Assembly: GCA_029747585.1 (NCBI GenBank)
Contig: JAPEVF010000005.1
Span: 186,001 to 250,000 of the forward strand
Source of the DNA: Pleurotus djamor
Lineage: Eukaryota; Basidiomycota; Agaricomycetes; Agaricales; Pleurotaceae
DNA: 64,000 nucleotides
Direction of reading: 5' to 3'
In this document: positions 1-10,433 of the stretch, in pieces
Position numbering within the stretch: the stretch's first letter is position 1
Layout: the number at the start of each line of letters is the position of its first letter
The notes under the pieces: model-generated
Databases searched by the model: none
Seen by the model: the letters and a program-made list of their open reading frames with translations, nothing else
Told to the model about the DNA's origin: nothing
Program-made: the position numbers and the translations under genes

Positions 1-1375
1 GAGGAGGAATCTTCACCATCGTCCGGGCTACGTCTGCCATAGGGTGATATGTTACCCCTGGGGCTCATTGATATCCGAGATCGTGAGGGGTTGTATGAAA
101 GTGACTCGAGAGTTTCTAGCCGCTCGCTTAGGGCGGTTAGATGTGATTGAACAACGTCAAGGGCCGATTCAATCGCCACGCGGGAAGCAGGACGAACAGG
201 ACCATACGGTCGAGCTGGGACGGAACTCGTGTGATTCCGATAAGCAGGGTGGGAAGGGTGGGCCTGAGCAGGAGGAGGGGATGCGAAACCTGCTCGGGAA
301 GATTGGGAGAATTGACCATATGAGCTTGTGCTAGGATATATAGAGGATGGGGCCGAATGATGGGGGTCAACGAAAGCCGAGGGTGTCTCATACGTTGGAA
401 GAGGTTGAGACGAAGGGGTGAGGTTTACGGGGATCGGAGGAGGGGATATCGCTAACGACCCGGCCATGGGGGTGCGGTACCTATGGGAGGACAGAGAAGA
501 CTGTGGACGTCTTGTGTATGCCTGGGGAGGGTTCGGTTCGAGTGTCCTAGCAACTGCCTGAGACTCTTCTTCAACCTCCTCTTCCGATTCTGCATCAGAC
601 GACTCTTCGTTGTTCGGGAATTGGGGGTTGCCTTGCGGGAGCTGGTGGGAAGCACGTAGATACTGGGCAGGGGTAGGAGCATCATCGGAGACGGTAGACC
701 CGGAGGATTCAGAGTTTGCAGACCGAGACAAGGTTCCTAAACAATCTGTTAGAAGTGTTGTCTTATATTGAGCGCACGAGAGTGGGACACACGGCTGGAG
801 ATAATATTAGATGGATCGCCGCCGTAGGATTCGAGTTCGCGAACCAGGTCTTGCGCAACGGTTTTATCAGAGTATTTTCGTAGTACCTGTGAACATGTAG
901 GTGAGTTGAAAGTGGGAAGGCTGCGAGTGGGACATACTTTGAGCAGCGCTTCCACATACATCCACTTGGCTTCGTATGACTCCAAGTCTTTGTGTTTTGC
1001 CCATGCATCCCTATTCCCCTATGGCGTTAGTATGTGTCTTCTGCAGAAGGGGACCCCGGACGCACCATTTTGCACGGCCCAACATGTCAAAGATACCAGG
1101 ACGGGGAGCTTTAACATTCCCTACAGTTGCTGTAGCAAGTCGACAGATAAGGGCATGAACACATTTGAGTAGCTGAGCAAGATACCTTGCTTATACAAAC
1201 TATGCCAGAGAACTTCGTTAACGATAACCTAAATACAGAGGCACGAGACCTGCACGCACCTATACATCTCCAACTTTTCCTCATAGTCGGTTTGTATAGG
1301 ACCTGTCTTGGGCAGAGCCTGCACTATTTGTACAGCTCGGTCGAACTGAGCATCTATGAGTTGATGCGAATCCAT
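1..1375 (-). CDS. Acyl-CoA-binding domain protein (3' part cut by window edge)
   Basis: Binds medium and long-chain acyl-CoA esters in the cytosol. Read on the minus strand, exons are 1375-1260, 1199-1186, 1129-1066, 1010-938, 886-793 and 736 to the edge; all phases agree and an in-frame stop lies just upstream of the ATG. The first 100 or so residues form a complete ACB domain, with ALPKTGPIQTDYEEKL, then LYKQATVGNV, AKWDAWAKH and YEAKWMYVEALLKVLRKYSD, which carry the helix-bundle Tyr and Lys ligands. It is followed by a long tail rich in Ser, Pro and acidic residues, typical of larger fungal ACB proteins rather than the 10 kDa form. Exon 2 is only 14 nt. The C-terminus is outside the window. 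The domain call is secure; the role of the tail is unknown. Confidence 0.9.
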
Positions 1376-2390
1376 AGCAGGCTAGTCACGGATGGTCGTT
1401 GGAGGACAAGGTGAGCGGGATGGTCGGTTTGACTTGAATATGGTCTCCGGACTTCGGCCATGTGAAATCCATGTGTGTTCCCACACTCAAGGGCATCGCT
1501 CTCAACCGTACCAAGCCCAACTTACATCTTAGTCTACGACCACGACGACCACCACAGTCATCATCAATCTCACTTGGCCCCAGATTTCCCCTCGTCGCCG
1601 CGCTCAATCTACATACACAGCCGTCGGTCTTCGAGAGACAATTACGCGTCATAATCCATATGTCATCTGACATGAACAACCTCCGTGGACTTCTCTTCTC
1701 CATCTGTGGCATTTGTGGAGGCTGTTGTCACACTTCCACCTGTTGCTTGTGATGCGAGAAGGAACATTTCATGCAACCCACATGGCCAACACACACATCC
1801 TAGACATTTGTCCGATACGACTTCGGTTCTGCCTACCATCATCATGGTTGCATGTGCTTCGAATCGTCCGAAAAGCGTATACGGCTAGCCTACTTTTGAT
1901 CTACAATCGGAATTAGGCTCATGTGCTGGGCATGCGCAGAAGAGGAAATACACAACATCCATGAGACTCCTGTAGTCTCAGCGGTGTAGCAACGCTCTGA
2001 TGCATCCATCTTCGTGAAACTTCTCGCAGATAGGGCATGCGCTCCCTTACCTCGAAGCAGCATTGATGCACAAGATCTTCGTGCGATCCCATCTGTCTGT
2101 GCAGCTTCTGGTGCATGAAGTTGATGACATCGCCTCAAACGATCTCACTTCCTGACATGGATGCGTACCGTATATCTCCACCCAGCATTCATTGCAACAC
2201 TACCTCCATTAATGTCCACGGGCTTACATGTGGTCTCCGTACAGTCTATTCATTGACTGCTGGAAGAGTGTGTGTTCTTGCCTTTTACTGCTGTCAGCAT
2301 CGCCGCATGTTCATGTTCGCGAATCCTGCTATCTCTCTGCATCCATGCGGCTTACAACGCAGATTGCTGCTTATTCTAGATTGCCTCTTC
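1376..2390. other. Intergenic, no supported gene
   Basis: About 1 kb between the divergent ACB-protein and first metalloprotease genes. Short open frames occur on both strands, but none has family resemblance or a coherent splice structure. It presumably holds the two promoters. Nothing else was recognised. Confidence 0.5.
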
Positions 2391-2398
2391 GTATAAAA
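2391..2398 (+). promoter_or_regulatory. TATA box of first M43 protease
   Basis: A TATAAAA core lies about 60 bp before the protease ATG at 2457. TATA elements of this quality also precede the other two protease paralogues, in line with strongly or inducibly expressed secreted enzymes. Confidence 0.6.
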
Positions 2399-2456
2399 GC
2401 CTCGTAAAATGAACACCAAACACATCGCCATCTTGTTCCAGCTCCTGCATTGAACA

Positions 2457-3598
2457 ATGTTCCGCTTCATCGTTTCTGCTGCCCTCGTCGGCGCGTCTTT
2501 CGTCCTTGCCAGCCCTGCTGCTCTCAATACCACCTTACCCAGGTATTTGGCTTGCTATCAAAGTCGATGCTATCATACTGACTAGCTCTACTTCAGAGCT
2601 TGCGGTACCGTGATCAGTGCTGACCAAATCGTCGCAAATGAAGCCCACTTCCAAGCCAACAAAGTTTCTGCAAAAGGCTTGAGCACCTTGGCTGCCACCG
2701 TCCCCGTCTACTTCCACGTCATTAGCTCTGGTTCCTCTCTCAGCCAGGGCAACATCCCGTCGGTCTTTCGTTGACCGCGAAGGAAAACATTACTGACTGA
2801 TATCTCATAGTGATTCGCAAATTGCAAGCCAAATGAATGTCATGAACACGGCGTACGCTCCCGCTGGCATTACATGGACACTGGCTGGCACGACCCGCAC
2901 TGTCAACTCCAACTGGTTCAACTCTGCTGGACCTGGCAACTCTGCCCAGACGGCGATGAAGCAATCTCTCCGACAGGGCGGTGCTAACGCCCTCAACGTC
3001 TACACCGTAGGGTAAGAGTGTTTTCATATGTGATCATGAAACTGGGCACGTATAAACTTAATCCTAACATCAGCTTCAACTCTGGCGCTGGTGCTGGTCT
3101 CCTCGGCTACTCGACCTTCCCATCCGACTATTCGAGAAACTCACTCGACGATGGTGTTGTCATGCTCTTCTCATCGGTACCAGGAGGAACTACCACCAGC
3201 TACAACCTTGGTCAAGTAAGCTAATCGGTCCCTAAACTGAAGGCAAATTGGCTCATCTTCCATTTTGTAGACTTTGACCCATGAAGCCGGTCACTGGGTT
3301 GGTCTCTACCACACCTTCCAGGGAGGATGTGCTTCCCCAGGTGACATGGTTGACGACACCCCTCCTGAGGCTTCCCCTGCTTCTGGCTGCCCCACTGGCC
3401 GTGACACTTGCTCAGGCGGCGGTGTTGACCCCATCCGTGAGTAGCATCTCCCTAGAGCCTGTCAATACTGGTGCTCACAGTAGCGAATTAGACAACTTCA
3501 TGGACTACTCCATCGACTCTTGCATGAACCAGTTCACCGCTGGTCAAATCACTCGCATGCGCTCCCAGCTCGCTACCTACCGTGGCATCAACATCTAA
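2457..3598 (+). CDS. Secreted M43 (pappalysin-type) zinc metalloprotease, copy 1
   Basis: Extracellular endopeptidase of family M43B. Exons 2457-2542, 2597-2758, 2811-3011, 3074-3215, 3271-3436 and 3492-3598 join in frame to 287 residues. An N-terminal signal peptide ([18 protein letters not shown]) is followed by a short propeptide-like segment with an ACGT cysteine motif, then the catalytic domain. The zinc site is [11 protein letters not shown] (HExxHxxGxxH) and the Met-turn is HNFMDYS. A cysteine-rich loop lies between them ([19 protein letters not shown], then [10 protein letters not shown]). All expected catalytic elements are present. It is the nearest relative of the next gene and shares its five intron positions. 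The substrate cannot be told from sequence. Confidence 0.95.
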
Positions 3599-3989
3599 AT
3601 TATTTCGCCAACGATAGATGAACACAATGTCCTCTCGAATAAGCATGTACTAGATAGCAGTTGGTTGTCCAAAGAACTCATTTTCGTGCCATAATGCTAA
3701 TACATCTATGACATAACTTCCACATGAACTCTATGGCTGGGGATCAACACAAGTTTGTCCAATACGTATACTACGGCCGTCCTGTTGGCCCTCTACAAAG
3801 TGGATACGGCTACGCGTTCTCACTCATATCGGAAGCGTATTGGGCTGATGCTAGGTGTCTGATAGCCAGCATTCATGAGAGGGTTTTGTCGCCCTATCGA
3901 TGCTAACAGTGACATACCCTCTGATGCGACCAATTTCAAACCTAGTACGCATGGAGCGGCGTAAATCGTGCTCATCAATTGACTGCCGC
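3599..3989. other. Intergenic between protease copies 1 and 2
   Basis: Contains the 3' flank of copy 1 and the upstream region of copy 2. No gene or repeat was recognised. Confidence 0.5.
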
Positions 3990-3995
3990 TATAAA
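3990..3995 (+). promoter_or_regulatory. TATA box of second M43 protease
   Basis: TATAAA core about 45 bp before the ATG at 4040, placed like the one of copy 1. Confidence 0.5.
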
Positions 3996-4039
3996 CACCA
4001 TTAAAAACGAACACCAAAGTCACCGCCTTACACTGAGCT

Positions 4040-5142
4040 ATGCTCCCTTCCCTCGTTTTGGCTGCCTTTATTGCCGCGCCTCTCGTCTTTGCTGACCCTA
4101 CTGCTCTCGATACCACACTATCAAGGTATGTACGTGACTTATGTGACTTCGAAGCCGATACGTTCAGGCTGAAAGAAATTTCGTGCCAGAGTTTGTGGTA
4201 CCGTGATCAGTGCTGAACAAGTTACTGCCGACGAAGCCCATTTCCAAGCCAATAAGATCTCCGTGACAGGCTTAAGCACCTCCCGTGAAGCATCCATCCC
4301 CATCTACTTCCATGTCATCAGCGCTGGCTCCTCCCTCCTCGAAGGCAATATTCCGTCAGTCGCCCATTTCTCAAGGAGATGAATCATTGAGCCATTGTTC
4401 ATAGTGACTTCCTAATTGAAAGTCAAATGATTATCATGAATACGGCGTACGCCACCGCTGGAATTACATGGACGCTCGCTGGTGTGACGCGCACCGTCTA
4501 CGCCAAGTGGTTTGACTCCGCTGCACCTGGAAATCCTTCCCAGACGGCGATGAAGCAAGCTCTCCGCCGGGGTGGTGCTAATGCGCTCAATGTCTATACG
4601 GTAGGGTATGAACATAACCGTCACGGACCTGAGCGCGTTTGACGTTGGTCATATACATATCAGCTTCAACTCTGGGGCTAGCGCTGGTATCCGGGGCTAC
4701 TCCACCTTCCCTGCCGACTATTCGAGGGATCCGATCGATGATGGTGTTGTCATGCTCTACTCATCTATATCAGGAGGAATCACAGCCAACTGCATCCTGA
4801 GTCAAGTAAGGCAATCGGTTTAGAACAATGTGACAATAATACCACTCATCAATATGTAGACTCTGATCCATGAAGCGGGCCACTGGGCTGGTCTTTACCA
4901 CACCTGTCAAGGAGGGTGCGGTTCCCCGGACGACAAGTTGGGTGACACTCGCGAAGCTTCAAGTGGTGTCCTCATGCGTGAGTAGCAGCCTTTTGAAGCT
5001 TATCAATTGCGAGGTTGACAGAGATGGACAAGACAACGTCATGGACAACTTGTTCAATTCAAGCTGCTTGAACCAGTTTACCGCTGGTCAAATTACTCGT
5101 ATGCGAGCCCAGCTTGCGACCTACCGTGGCATCAACGGCTAG
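4040..5142 (+). CDS. M43 metalloprotease, copy 2, divergent and probably impaired
   Basis: Tandem paralogue of copy 1. Exons 4040-4125, 4190-4354, 4405-4605, 4664-4805, 4860-4977 and 5033-5142 use the same intron phases and give 273 residues with an intact signal peptide. The zinc motif HEAGHWAGLYH is kept. The following exon is 48 nt shorter than in copy 1 (118 against 166 nt), so the loop holding [10 protein letters not shown] and the DPI lead into the Met-turn is gone. The Met-turn itself reads HNVMDN in place of HNFMDY, losing the conserved tyrosine. The frame stays open, so this may still be expressed. Loss of disulphide cysteines and of the Tyr suggests an altered or inactive enzyme; that is inference. 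Confidence 0.85.
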
Positions 5143-5180
5143 AACATCTCATGGTAGATAATGGATGCGCTGAGTGTCGT

Positions 5181-5833
5181 CTATTGTGTGGGTCCGTAGA
5201 GTCTACTCCCAATTGGTTTAATCGAAAATCGAAAGCTTGCTCTATATCTGTTCCGTACGAAGAATGACCAAGCGAGACATTCACAAGTCTGAGCATATGG
5301 TATGACGCGCGAAGCGATGGCTTTTAGCTGCTGAATAAACCCCTTGCGTTTCTCAACTGCAAACGTATAAGCTGTCATCGCTAACATATATTGTAGAACT
5401 GAGTACTCACAGGGATCGGCCGACACCGGAAGGCTGAGAAGCGCCAGTCGACCATTTATACTTCAGAGAACCTCTTATTCGTTCCTCTTTGTCGCTGACC
5501 AGTTGCCCTGAGGATGCAGACTCAGTAGATGGGTAGGATTGACGCGCGAAACGAAGAACCTTTCCAGTACAGCTTTCCCCAAGCTCTTCCGTGTTTTCCC
5601 TCGCACTTGAAACGCGTCCTCGTCACGAGCCAAAACGAGTCTGCTATCTGCTTGTCGCCCCAGCGTAGTTGGTGAACTTTCCGTCCGACGCCTCCGGCAG
5701 GCGTGCGAGAGAGGACCTCATACAAGTTGCCTGGGTTGGATGAAAGAGAAGGTGGTAGTTCTTTCGGTAGGAGATGCTGCAGAGCCTTGCTGAGATTTGG
5801 CGCAGCCGCCGAGCGGATTGGTGTCGACAACAT
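5181..5833 (-). CDS. Mitochondrial small-subunit ribosomal protein mS34-like (MRPS34)
   Basis: Component of the mitochondrial ribosome small subunit. From the ATG at 5833, exon 1 (5833-5560) runs into a second exon at 5507 through an intron with donor GTTCTT. Recognisable family signatures, in order: NLYEVLSRTPAGGVGRKVHQ, SFWLVTRTRFK, then GKHGRAWGKLYWKG joined to QLVSDKEERIRGSLKYKWS. The GVGR and GKAWG-type motifs match MRPS34. The N-terminal MLSTPIRS start with basic residues suits a mitochondrial presequence. The 3' end is less sure: an exon read as EKRKGFIQQLKAIASRVIPY continues to about 5181, but the last donor site is ambiguous. Head to head with gatC. Confidence 0.72.
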
Positions 5834-5885
5834 TCGGGAATTAGGAAAAGGATGTGTTTCAAACTCCGATTCGCGTAGGAAACTC
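5834..5885. promoter_or_regulatory. Shared divergent promoter of mS34-like gene and gatC
   Basis: Only 52 bp separate the two start codons. Both products act in mitochondrial translation, so co-regulation from one bidirectional promoter is plausible. The 5' UTRs must overlap the opposite coding regions or be extremely short. Confidence 0.55.
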
Positions 5886-6368
5886 ATGCGCTTACCCTCA
5901 CCATGCGCGCTCCGCGCTGCATTCCGTCGCAATGTCTCTCGACGATGCCTGGATAGACGTACTATATCCTCGAATACGCAAAACCTCTCTTCGACCGAGA
6001 CAGATTCTCTTGGAATCCCTTTACGGCCGACATGGTCTGTAAACGACCTTCTGTCGTCATACCCAAAACCTAGTATCGATCACACCATCCTCGAGCAGCT
6101 CCATAAACTCGCGGCGCTGAAACTACCTGACCACGGGTCGGAGGAGTACCACAAAATCAAACGGGACTTGGAAGAAATGGTTCGGCTCGTGGAAGCCGTC
6201 AAGCTTGTCGACACCGATGGTGTTGAGTTGGCTGAAGCCGTGGTTTCCGGTCACCCGGAGGATGTGGAGGAAACACGAGAACAGGATCCTCATGGTCGGG
6301 ATTTACTCAAATTCGCGAAGAGGACGAGGGAGGGATATTACGTCGTGGACACGGACGCTCGCCAATGA
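5886..6368 (+). CDS. gatC: Mitochondrial glutamyl-tRNA(Gln) amidotransferase subunit C
   Basis: Subunit of the GatCAB-type transamidase that converts Glu-tRNA(Gln) to Gln-tRNA(Gln) in mitochondria. A single exon of 160 residues begins with a basic, Arg-rich presequence (MRLPSPCALRAAFRRNVSRR). The GatC core follows: ILEQLHKLAALKLPDHGSEE, DLEEMVRLVEAVKLVDTDGV, and a C-terminal end with LLKFAKRTREGYYVVDT. The frame stays open about 180 nt upstream of this ATG, over the start of the divergent mS34 gene. I chose 5886 because it gives the targeting peptide and leaves the neighbour its promoter. Confidence 0.85.
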   Translation: MRLPSPCALRAAFRRNVSRRCLDRRTISSNTQNLSSTETDSLGIPLRPTWSVNDLLSSYPKPSIDHTILEQLHKLAALKLPDHGSEEYHKIKRDLEEMVRLVEAVKLVDTDGVELAEAVVSGHPEDVEETREQDPHGRDLLKFAKRTREGYYVVDTDARQ

Positions 6369-6750
6369 AGATGACGATGATGCATTATCTACCCCAAGTA
6401 TCATCTGACCACCGAAAATCATAGGCAATGTCTCCTTCCATGGTCTATAAGTAGCCGGAACGCGCTTGCGCTCTCGTTGCCATGCTACCAACGCGTGGCT
6501 CGTGCACACCGTGACTATCGTCGGGTATGCGCTCCACAAATGTATGTTATCACTGCAAGTCTACTCGCGAAGTCCAATTAGGATGTGTGGTATCGCTCCA
6601 TACAGCTGCTTATCTGTCATGAAGTTGTGGATGTTTGCACGTTTCTACGATCTACTACCTTGGAATGATCATGCAGTTTCTCAAAGACTCGAGATAGCGT
6701 CGCGTAGACGTGATCAGTCGACGACCGACGCGTCTTGGCAAGAGACGGCG
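6369..6750. other. Intergenic before third protease
   Basis: No gene was recognised. It ends in the core promoter of the third protease. Confidence 0.5.
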
Positions 6751-6757
6751 TATAAAA
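6751..6757 (+). promoter_or_regulatory. TATA box of third M43 protease
   Basis: TATAAAA core 105-111 bp before the ATG at 6862. Confidence 0.55.
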
Positions 6758-6861
6758 GGTAAGGAGAAAGCGTCCTTTGTTCTTCATCCCAAGTGGACAT
6801 TCAACTCCAGCTTGCCTCACTCACCTGCCTCATTCACTGCTTCGCATCCTTTGATACCATC

Positions 6862-7997
6862 ATGTTCCGTTTCATCACCACTGCTCTCCTCCTTGCCTCT
6901 CTCGTCGTCGCTGGCCCTGTTGACACCGAGACGCGCAAGTAAGTTATCATTTTATGTGCGTCGAGGTAGGACTAATCGTCCTTGTCATAGACGATGTGGC
7001 ACGGTCATTTCGCCCGAGAAACTCGCCTCCGCAGAGGCAGACTTCTCCCGAAACCGTGTCTGGGCCTCTGCAAGGAAAGACAACTACAAAGTCGCGCCTC
7101 TCAACGTGTACTTCCACATCATCCAGAAGAGCGACTCTGTGGAGGGCGGCAACATTCCGTAAGTGGCTCACCGCGCCATTATCAAGGTGTTTTCCGAAAC
7201 TAATTATCATGCCTCCTTAGTGATTCTCAAATCGAGGAGCAAGTTGCGATCATGAACAAGGACTTCGAAGGTTCCGGTCTCTCTTTCAAGCTTGCCAACA
7301 CCACCCGCACGACCAACGAGAAGTGGTTCACTACCGCTGGTCCCGAGGCTTCTGAGCAGACCGAGATGAAGGAAGCTCTCAGGCAAGGTGACGAGAAGGA
7401 TCTCAACGTGTACACCGTCGGTTTCGAGTCTGGCGCCTCGAAGGGCATTTTGGGATACGCGACCTTCCCTTCTGACGCTAAATCGGAATTGAAGGATGAT
7501 GGTGTCGTAGTGCTGTATTCTACTTTGCCTGGTGGCGCTACCGAGAACTTCAACAAAGGAAGGGTAAGTCTCTCGTTTGTTCCTTGTTCTCGTCAAAGAG
7601 GCTTATCCCATTTTCGGTATTAGACTCTTGTTCACGAGGTTGGCCATTGGACCGGTCTCTACCACACTTTCCAGGGTGGATGCACTGGTGAAGGTGATCA
7701 AGTCGATGATACTCCTGCTGAGGCCGGTCCCGCTTCTGGCTGCCCCCGCGGATCTGACACTTGCCCTGCTGAAGGCGAAGACCCCATCCGTAAGTGTCAT
7801 GCACTTCGCAGCGTCACCATTGTCTAACAATTGTAACTAGACAACTACATGAACTACTCTTACGACAACTGCATGGAAGAGTTCACCCAAGGTAATTACT
7901 TTCGGTACTTGTTTACCTCCCTTCTGACATGGCGGACTTAGGTCAAGTTGATCGCTTGAAGGATCAGATGGCGACGTACCGCAGCCTTACCATGTAA
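6862..7997 (+). CDS. Secreted M43 metalloprotease, copy 3
   Basis: Third family member, more distant from copies 1 and 2. Exons 6862-6938, 6991-7158, 7221-7563, 7624-7789, 7841-7891 and 7942-7997 give 286 residues. Signal peptide [25 protein letters not shown] motif; zinc site [11 protein letters not shown]; cysteine loop with [14 protein letters not shown] and [10 protein letters not shown]; Met-turn [12 protein letters not shown]. The intron that splits copies 1 and 2 after NVYTVG is absent here (exon 3 reads straight through [10 protein letters not shown]), while a different intron splits the last coding segment. All catalytic elements are present, so it is expected to be active and secreted. 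Confidence 0.95.
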
Positions 7998-8157
7998 ATT
8001 GGATGCGATTTGTACAACCACCTAAGTTTATACCAAGTCGGGTCTGGAACACGACATTTCTCTCTTTTGTTATATTAAAATTTGTATTTTCTACGTCCAG
8101 TTGAATGAACAACAAAGATCTTTGTAACTTGAAGGATATCTGAGATGATTGGTATAT

Positions 8158-8817
8158 TTACAAGCCGCCGTGCCCTCCAGTGGATCCGAATCCACCAGCT
8201 CCTCTCAATGTTTCGTCTAAGTCTTGGACTTCCATCACTTCTGGAGTGTATACTCTTTCGAGGATGAGCTGAGCTACACGATCACCTTCTTCGACTTTGA
8301 TAAGAAAAAGAGCAGTTTAGAGGGGATCATCGCGAGTGTTCAATGAACGCGTACCTTGGAAATCCTGGTCGGACAGGTTGAAAAGTAGCACAAAGACGAT
8401 GCCTCGGTAGTCTGCGTCAATGACCCCTGCACCGGTGTCGATCATGTACTTGGACGCTTCGGAGGAGGGTCAGACTAGCAATCATACAGAGATAGAGTCA
8501 CCGACCCAATCCACTACGTGGGGCGACGCGACCGTAAGTCCCAACAGGTACAGCGATCGAGATCTGTGTATCGATCAGAGCTTTTCCGTGCGCAGGAATG
8601 ACTTTCTTTTCGGCGCTGTTGGGTTATGTGAGACGCAAGAGAATAACTCAGCGGACAGGACCAACCTGTAAAGATCGTAGCCGGCAGCAAGGGCAGAACC
8701 ACGGGTTGGGATTTTGGCCTTTTCAGAATGACGCTTGACGAGTAAACCTGCAACTGGTGCGACTGTATCTTCCGCGGCTGGAGACATTTTTCTCTTTTTG
8801 AGTTGAGCGTCGGACAT
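8158..8817 (-). CDS. DUT1: Deoxyuridine 5'-triphosphate nucleotidohydrolase (dUTPase)
   Basis: Hydrolyses dUTP to dUMP and pyrophosphate, keeping uracil out of DNA and feeding dTMP synthesis. Exons on the minus strand: 8817-8666, 8615-8506, 8456-8355 and 8294-8158, in phase, 166 residues. All trimeric dUTPase motifs are visible: [11 protein letters not shown] (1), [10 protein letters not shown] (2), [14 protein letters not shown] (3, with the catalytic-site Asp/Tyr), [10 protein letters not shown] (4) and the flexible tail [10 protein letters not shown] (5). The N-terminus is a short Lys-rich extension. Convergent with the third protease and divergent from the gene at 9002. Confidence 0.96.
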
Positions 8818-9001
8818 GGGCAGTTATTGGCAAGTAGAAGGTGAAGTGAGAAAGAGGAGGAAGTAAGAAGAGCGCGACGCGTTTATTTGCATGGAGCAAA
8901 CACGACCGTGTCAACTCCGCTTGACCCACGGGCATCGTGGACCACGGCTCATTGATAAATTATTATGGCATTGGCTGAAAGGCATCTTCTTCACTTTCTT
9001 C

Positions 9002-10433
9002 ATGCCATTATGCGACGCCCAAATTACCTCCTTCTTCAAGCCCGTGCGTGCGTCACCACAGCAAACCCAGCGCAAAGCCAAACGAGCTAGCCATTGCGAT
9101 CAGGATCCTGCGGAATCAAATTCCAAGTCCCGTAGCACAAAGAAGGCCAAATTGTCATCGTCAACACGCGACGCGTCGCGAGCCTCTTCTTCCCCAACAC
9201 CCACCTCTCGCAAGCCAGCTGCAGGCAGTGCATCTGCCTCCATTGCTGAGGTCATTGATTTGACGGGTTCGGTCGTCGACGACACAAAGGGCGCTCGGTC
9301 AGCGACGCCGCCTCTTCTGGATGACCCACTCGAACGGGGCTTTGCGTCCCAAATGCACGACTCTGCAATGACCAAACGGTCCTTTGGCTCAGCATCGGCT
9401 CTAGTGTCTGACCACAAGGATGGCGACCCATGCCTGGCATCTTCGTCACGCATAGAGTCGCGCCCAAGGCTTCCAAGTCCGGTCAAAGGGCGCGAAAACC
9501 AATCCCCAAACTTGTGAGTATTTTTCAATTATTTTATCCTTGAAAGGCCGTTCATCTGCATCCTTCAGGCCTCGTTTTCGTGAATCCGAGGCTCCGTCGT
9601 CTCAGACTCAGCACTTGGATATGTTTCGCAATGATGACATGTTTGTGCCCTCCTCACAAACCCAATTTCCCGAATCAACGGTGTCACGGCGCCCGCAACT
9701 ACCCCCACCTTCCCCCTTCACAACCCCTCGCAAAGCCCGGGCTTGGTTCGCTCCTCCGTCTCCAGCAGTTCCTTCTTCTCAGACACAAGCCCTATGCGAT
9801 TTTGGTACACCGAAGAAATTCCTCCGGGTCAATACCCAGCCCCACACCGAATCTCGCCAGGAAATTGTTCCTAGTTCGCAGTCTGCAGAAGAAAAGGAAC
9901 TGAGCGCATATATGGATGGTGCGGAGCTATTCCCCCGCCATAACGTTATCCCAGTAGAAGCGGTGCTTCCAAGGTGCGTGCAGATGCAAAGCCAAAACCT
10001 GTAAACGCGGATGTTGATCACTTTGGTGTCTAGCTGCAAGGAAGGCCTCCCGGCGTTTACTTGTCCTGAAGATCAGGCCGAGCCTCCTGAACCCGATCCT
10101 CTACCTACCGAACAATGTCCACCGCCATCCCCGACGCTCATAGAAACAGTTGTTGAAAGCCAGACGCAAGAATCCCCTCCCACGGAGGACCTATTACACT
10201 TGCCACCTGCCCCACGAAACCTGAAGCCCCGATTGTCCCATGACTCCCATCCTGGCGACCTTGCAGACCGATCACCCGCGGAATACTCTCCGCCTGCTAC
10301 TCAGGCGAGTTTCCCGTCGATTGCCAGCGACAGTCAAGACCTCGTATCCGGGTCAATGGCCATCAACAACTTCTTTAGTATTTTTGACGGTGAAGATAGT
10401 CTTCCCGCTGATTTCCCTATACCCTTACGGTGA
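9002..10433 (+). CDS. Unidentified nuclear-type protein with N-terminal PIP-like motif and SQ/TQ repeats
   Basis: Family not recognised. Exons 9002-9513, 9569-9973 and 10034-10433 join in frame to 438 residues. At residues 5-12 there is DAQITSFF followed by KPV, which has the spacing of a PCNA-interacting (PIP) box. The rest is low-complexity and predicted disordered. Its most striking feature is a recurring SSQTQ core (APSSQTQ, VPSSQTQ twice, VPSSQS) plus ESQTQ, a dense cluster of SQ/TQ sites such as ATM/ATR-type kinases phosphorylate. A VIDLTGSVVDD stretch resembles a SUMO-interacting motif. The C-terminus carries INNFFSIFDGED. It lies divergent from dUTPase. A role at replication forks is inference from motifs only. 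Confidence 0.75.

Noticed and set aside
1386..2396. Several 60-108 codon ORFs on both strands between the ACB gene and protease 1
   Set aside because: They overlap each other, lack recognisable domains or splice logic, and none is better supported than the others.
5834..5932. N-terminal extension of the mS34-like gene to 5932
   Set aside because: The first codons would overlap the gatC start and upstream residues have no family resemblance; the ATG at 5833 gives a plausible presequence.
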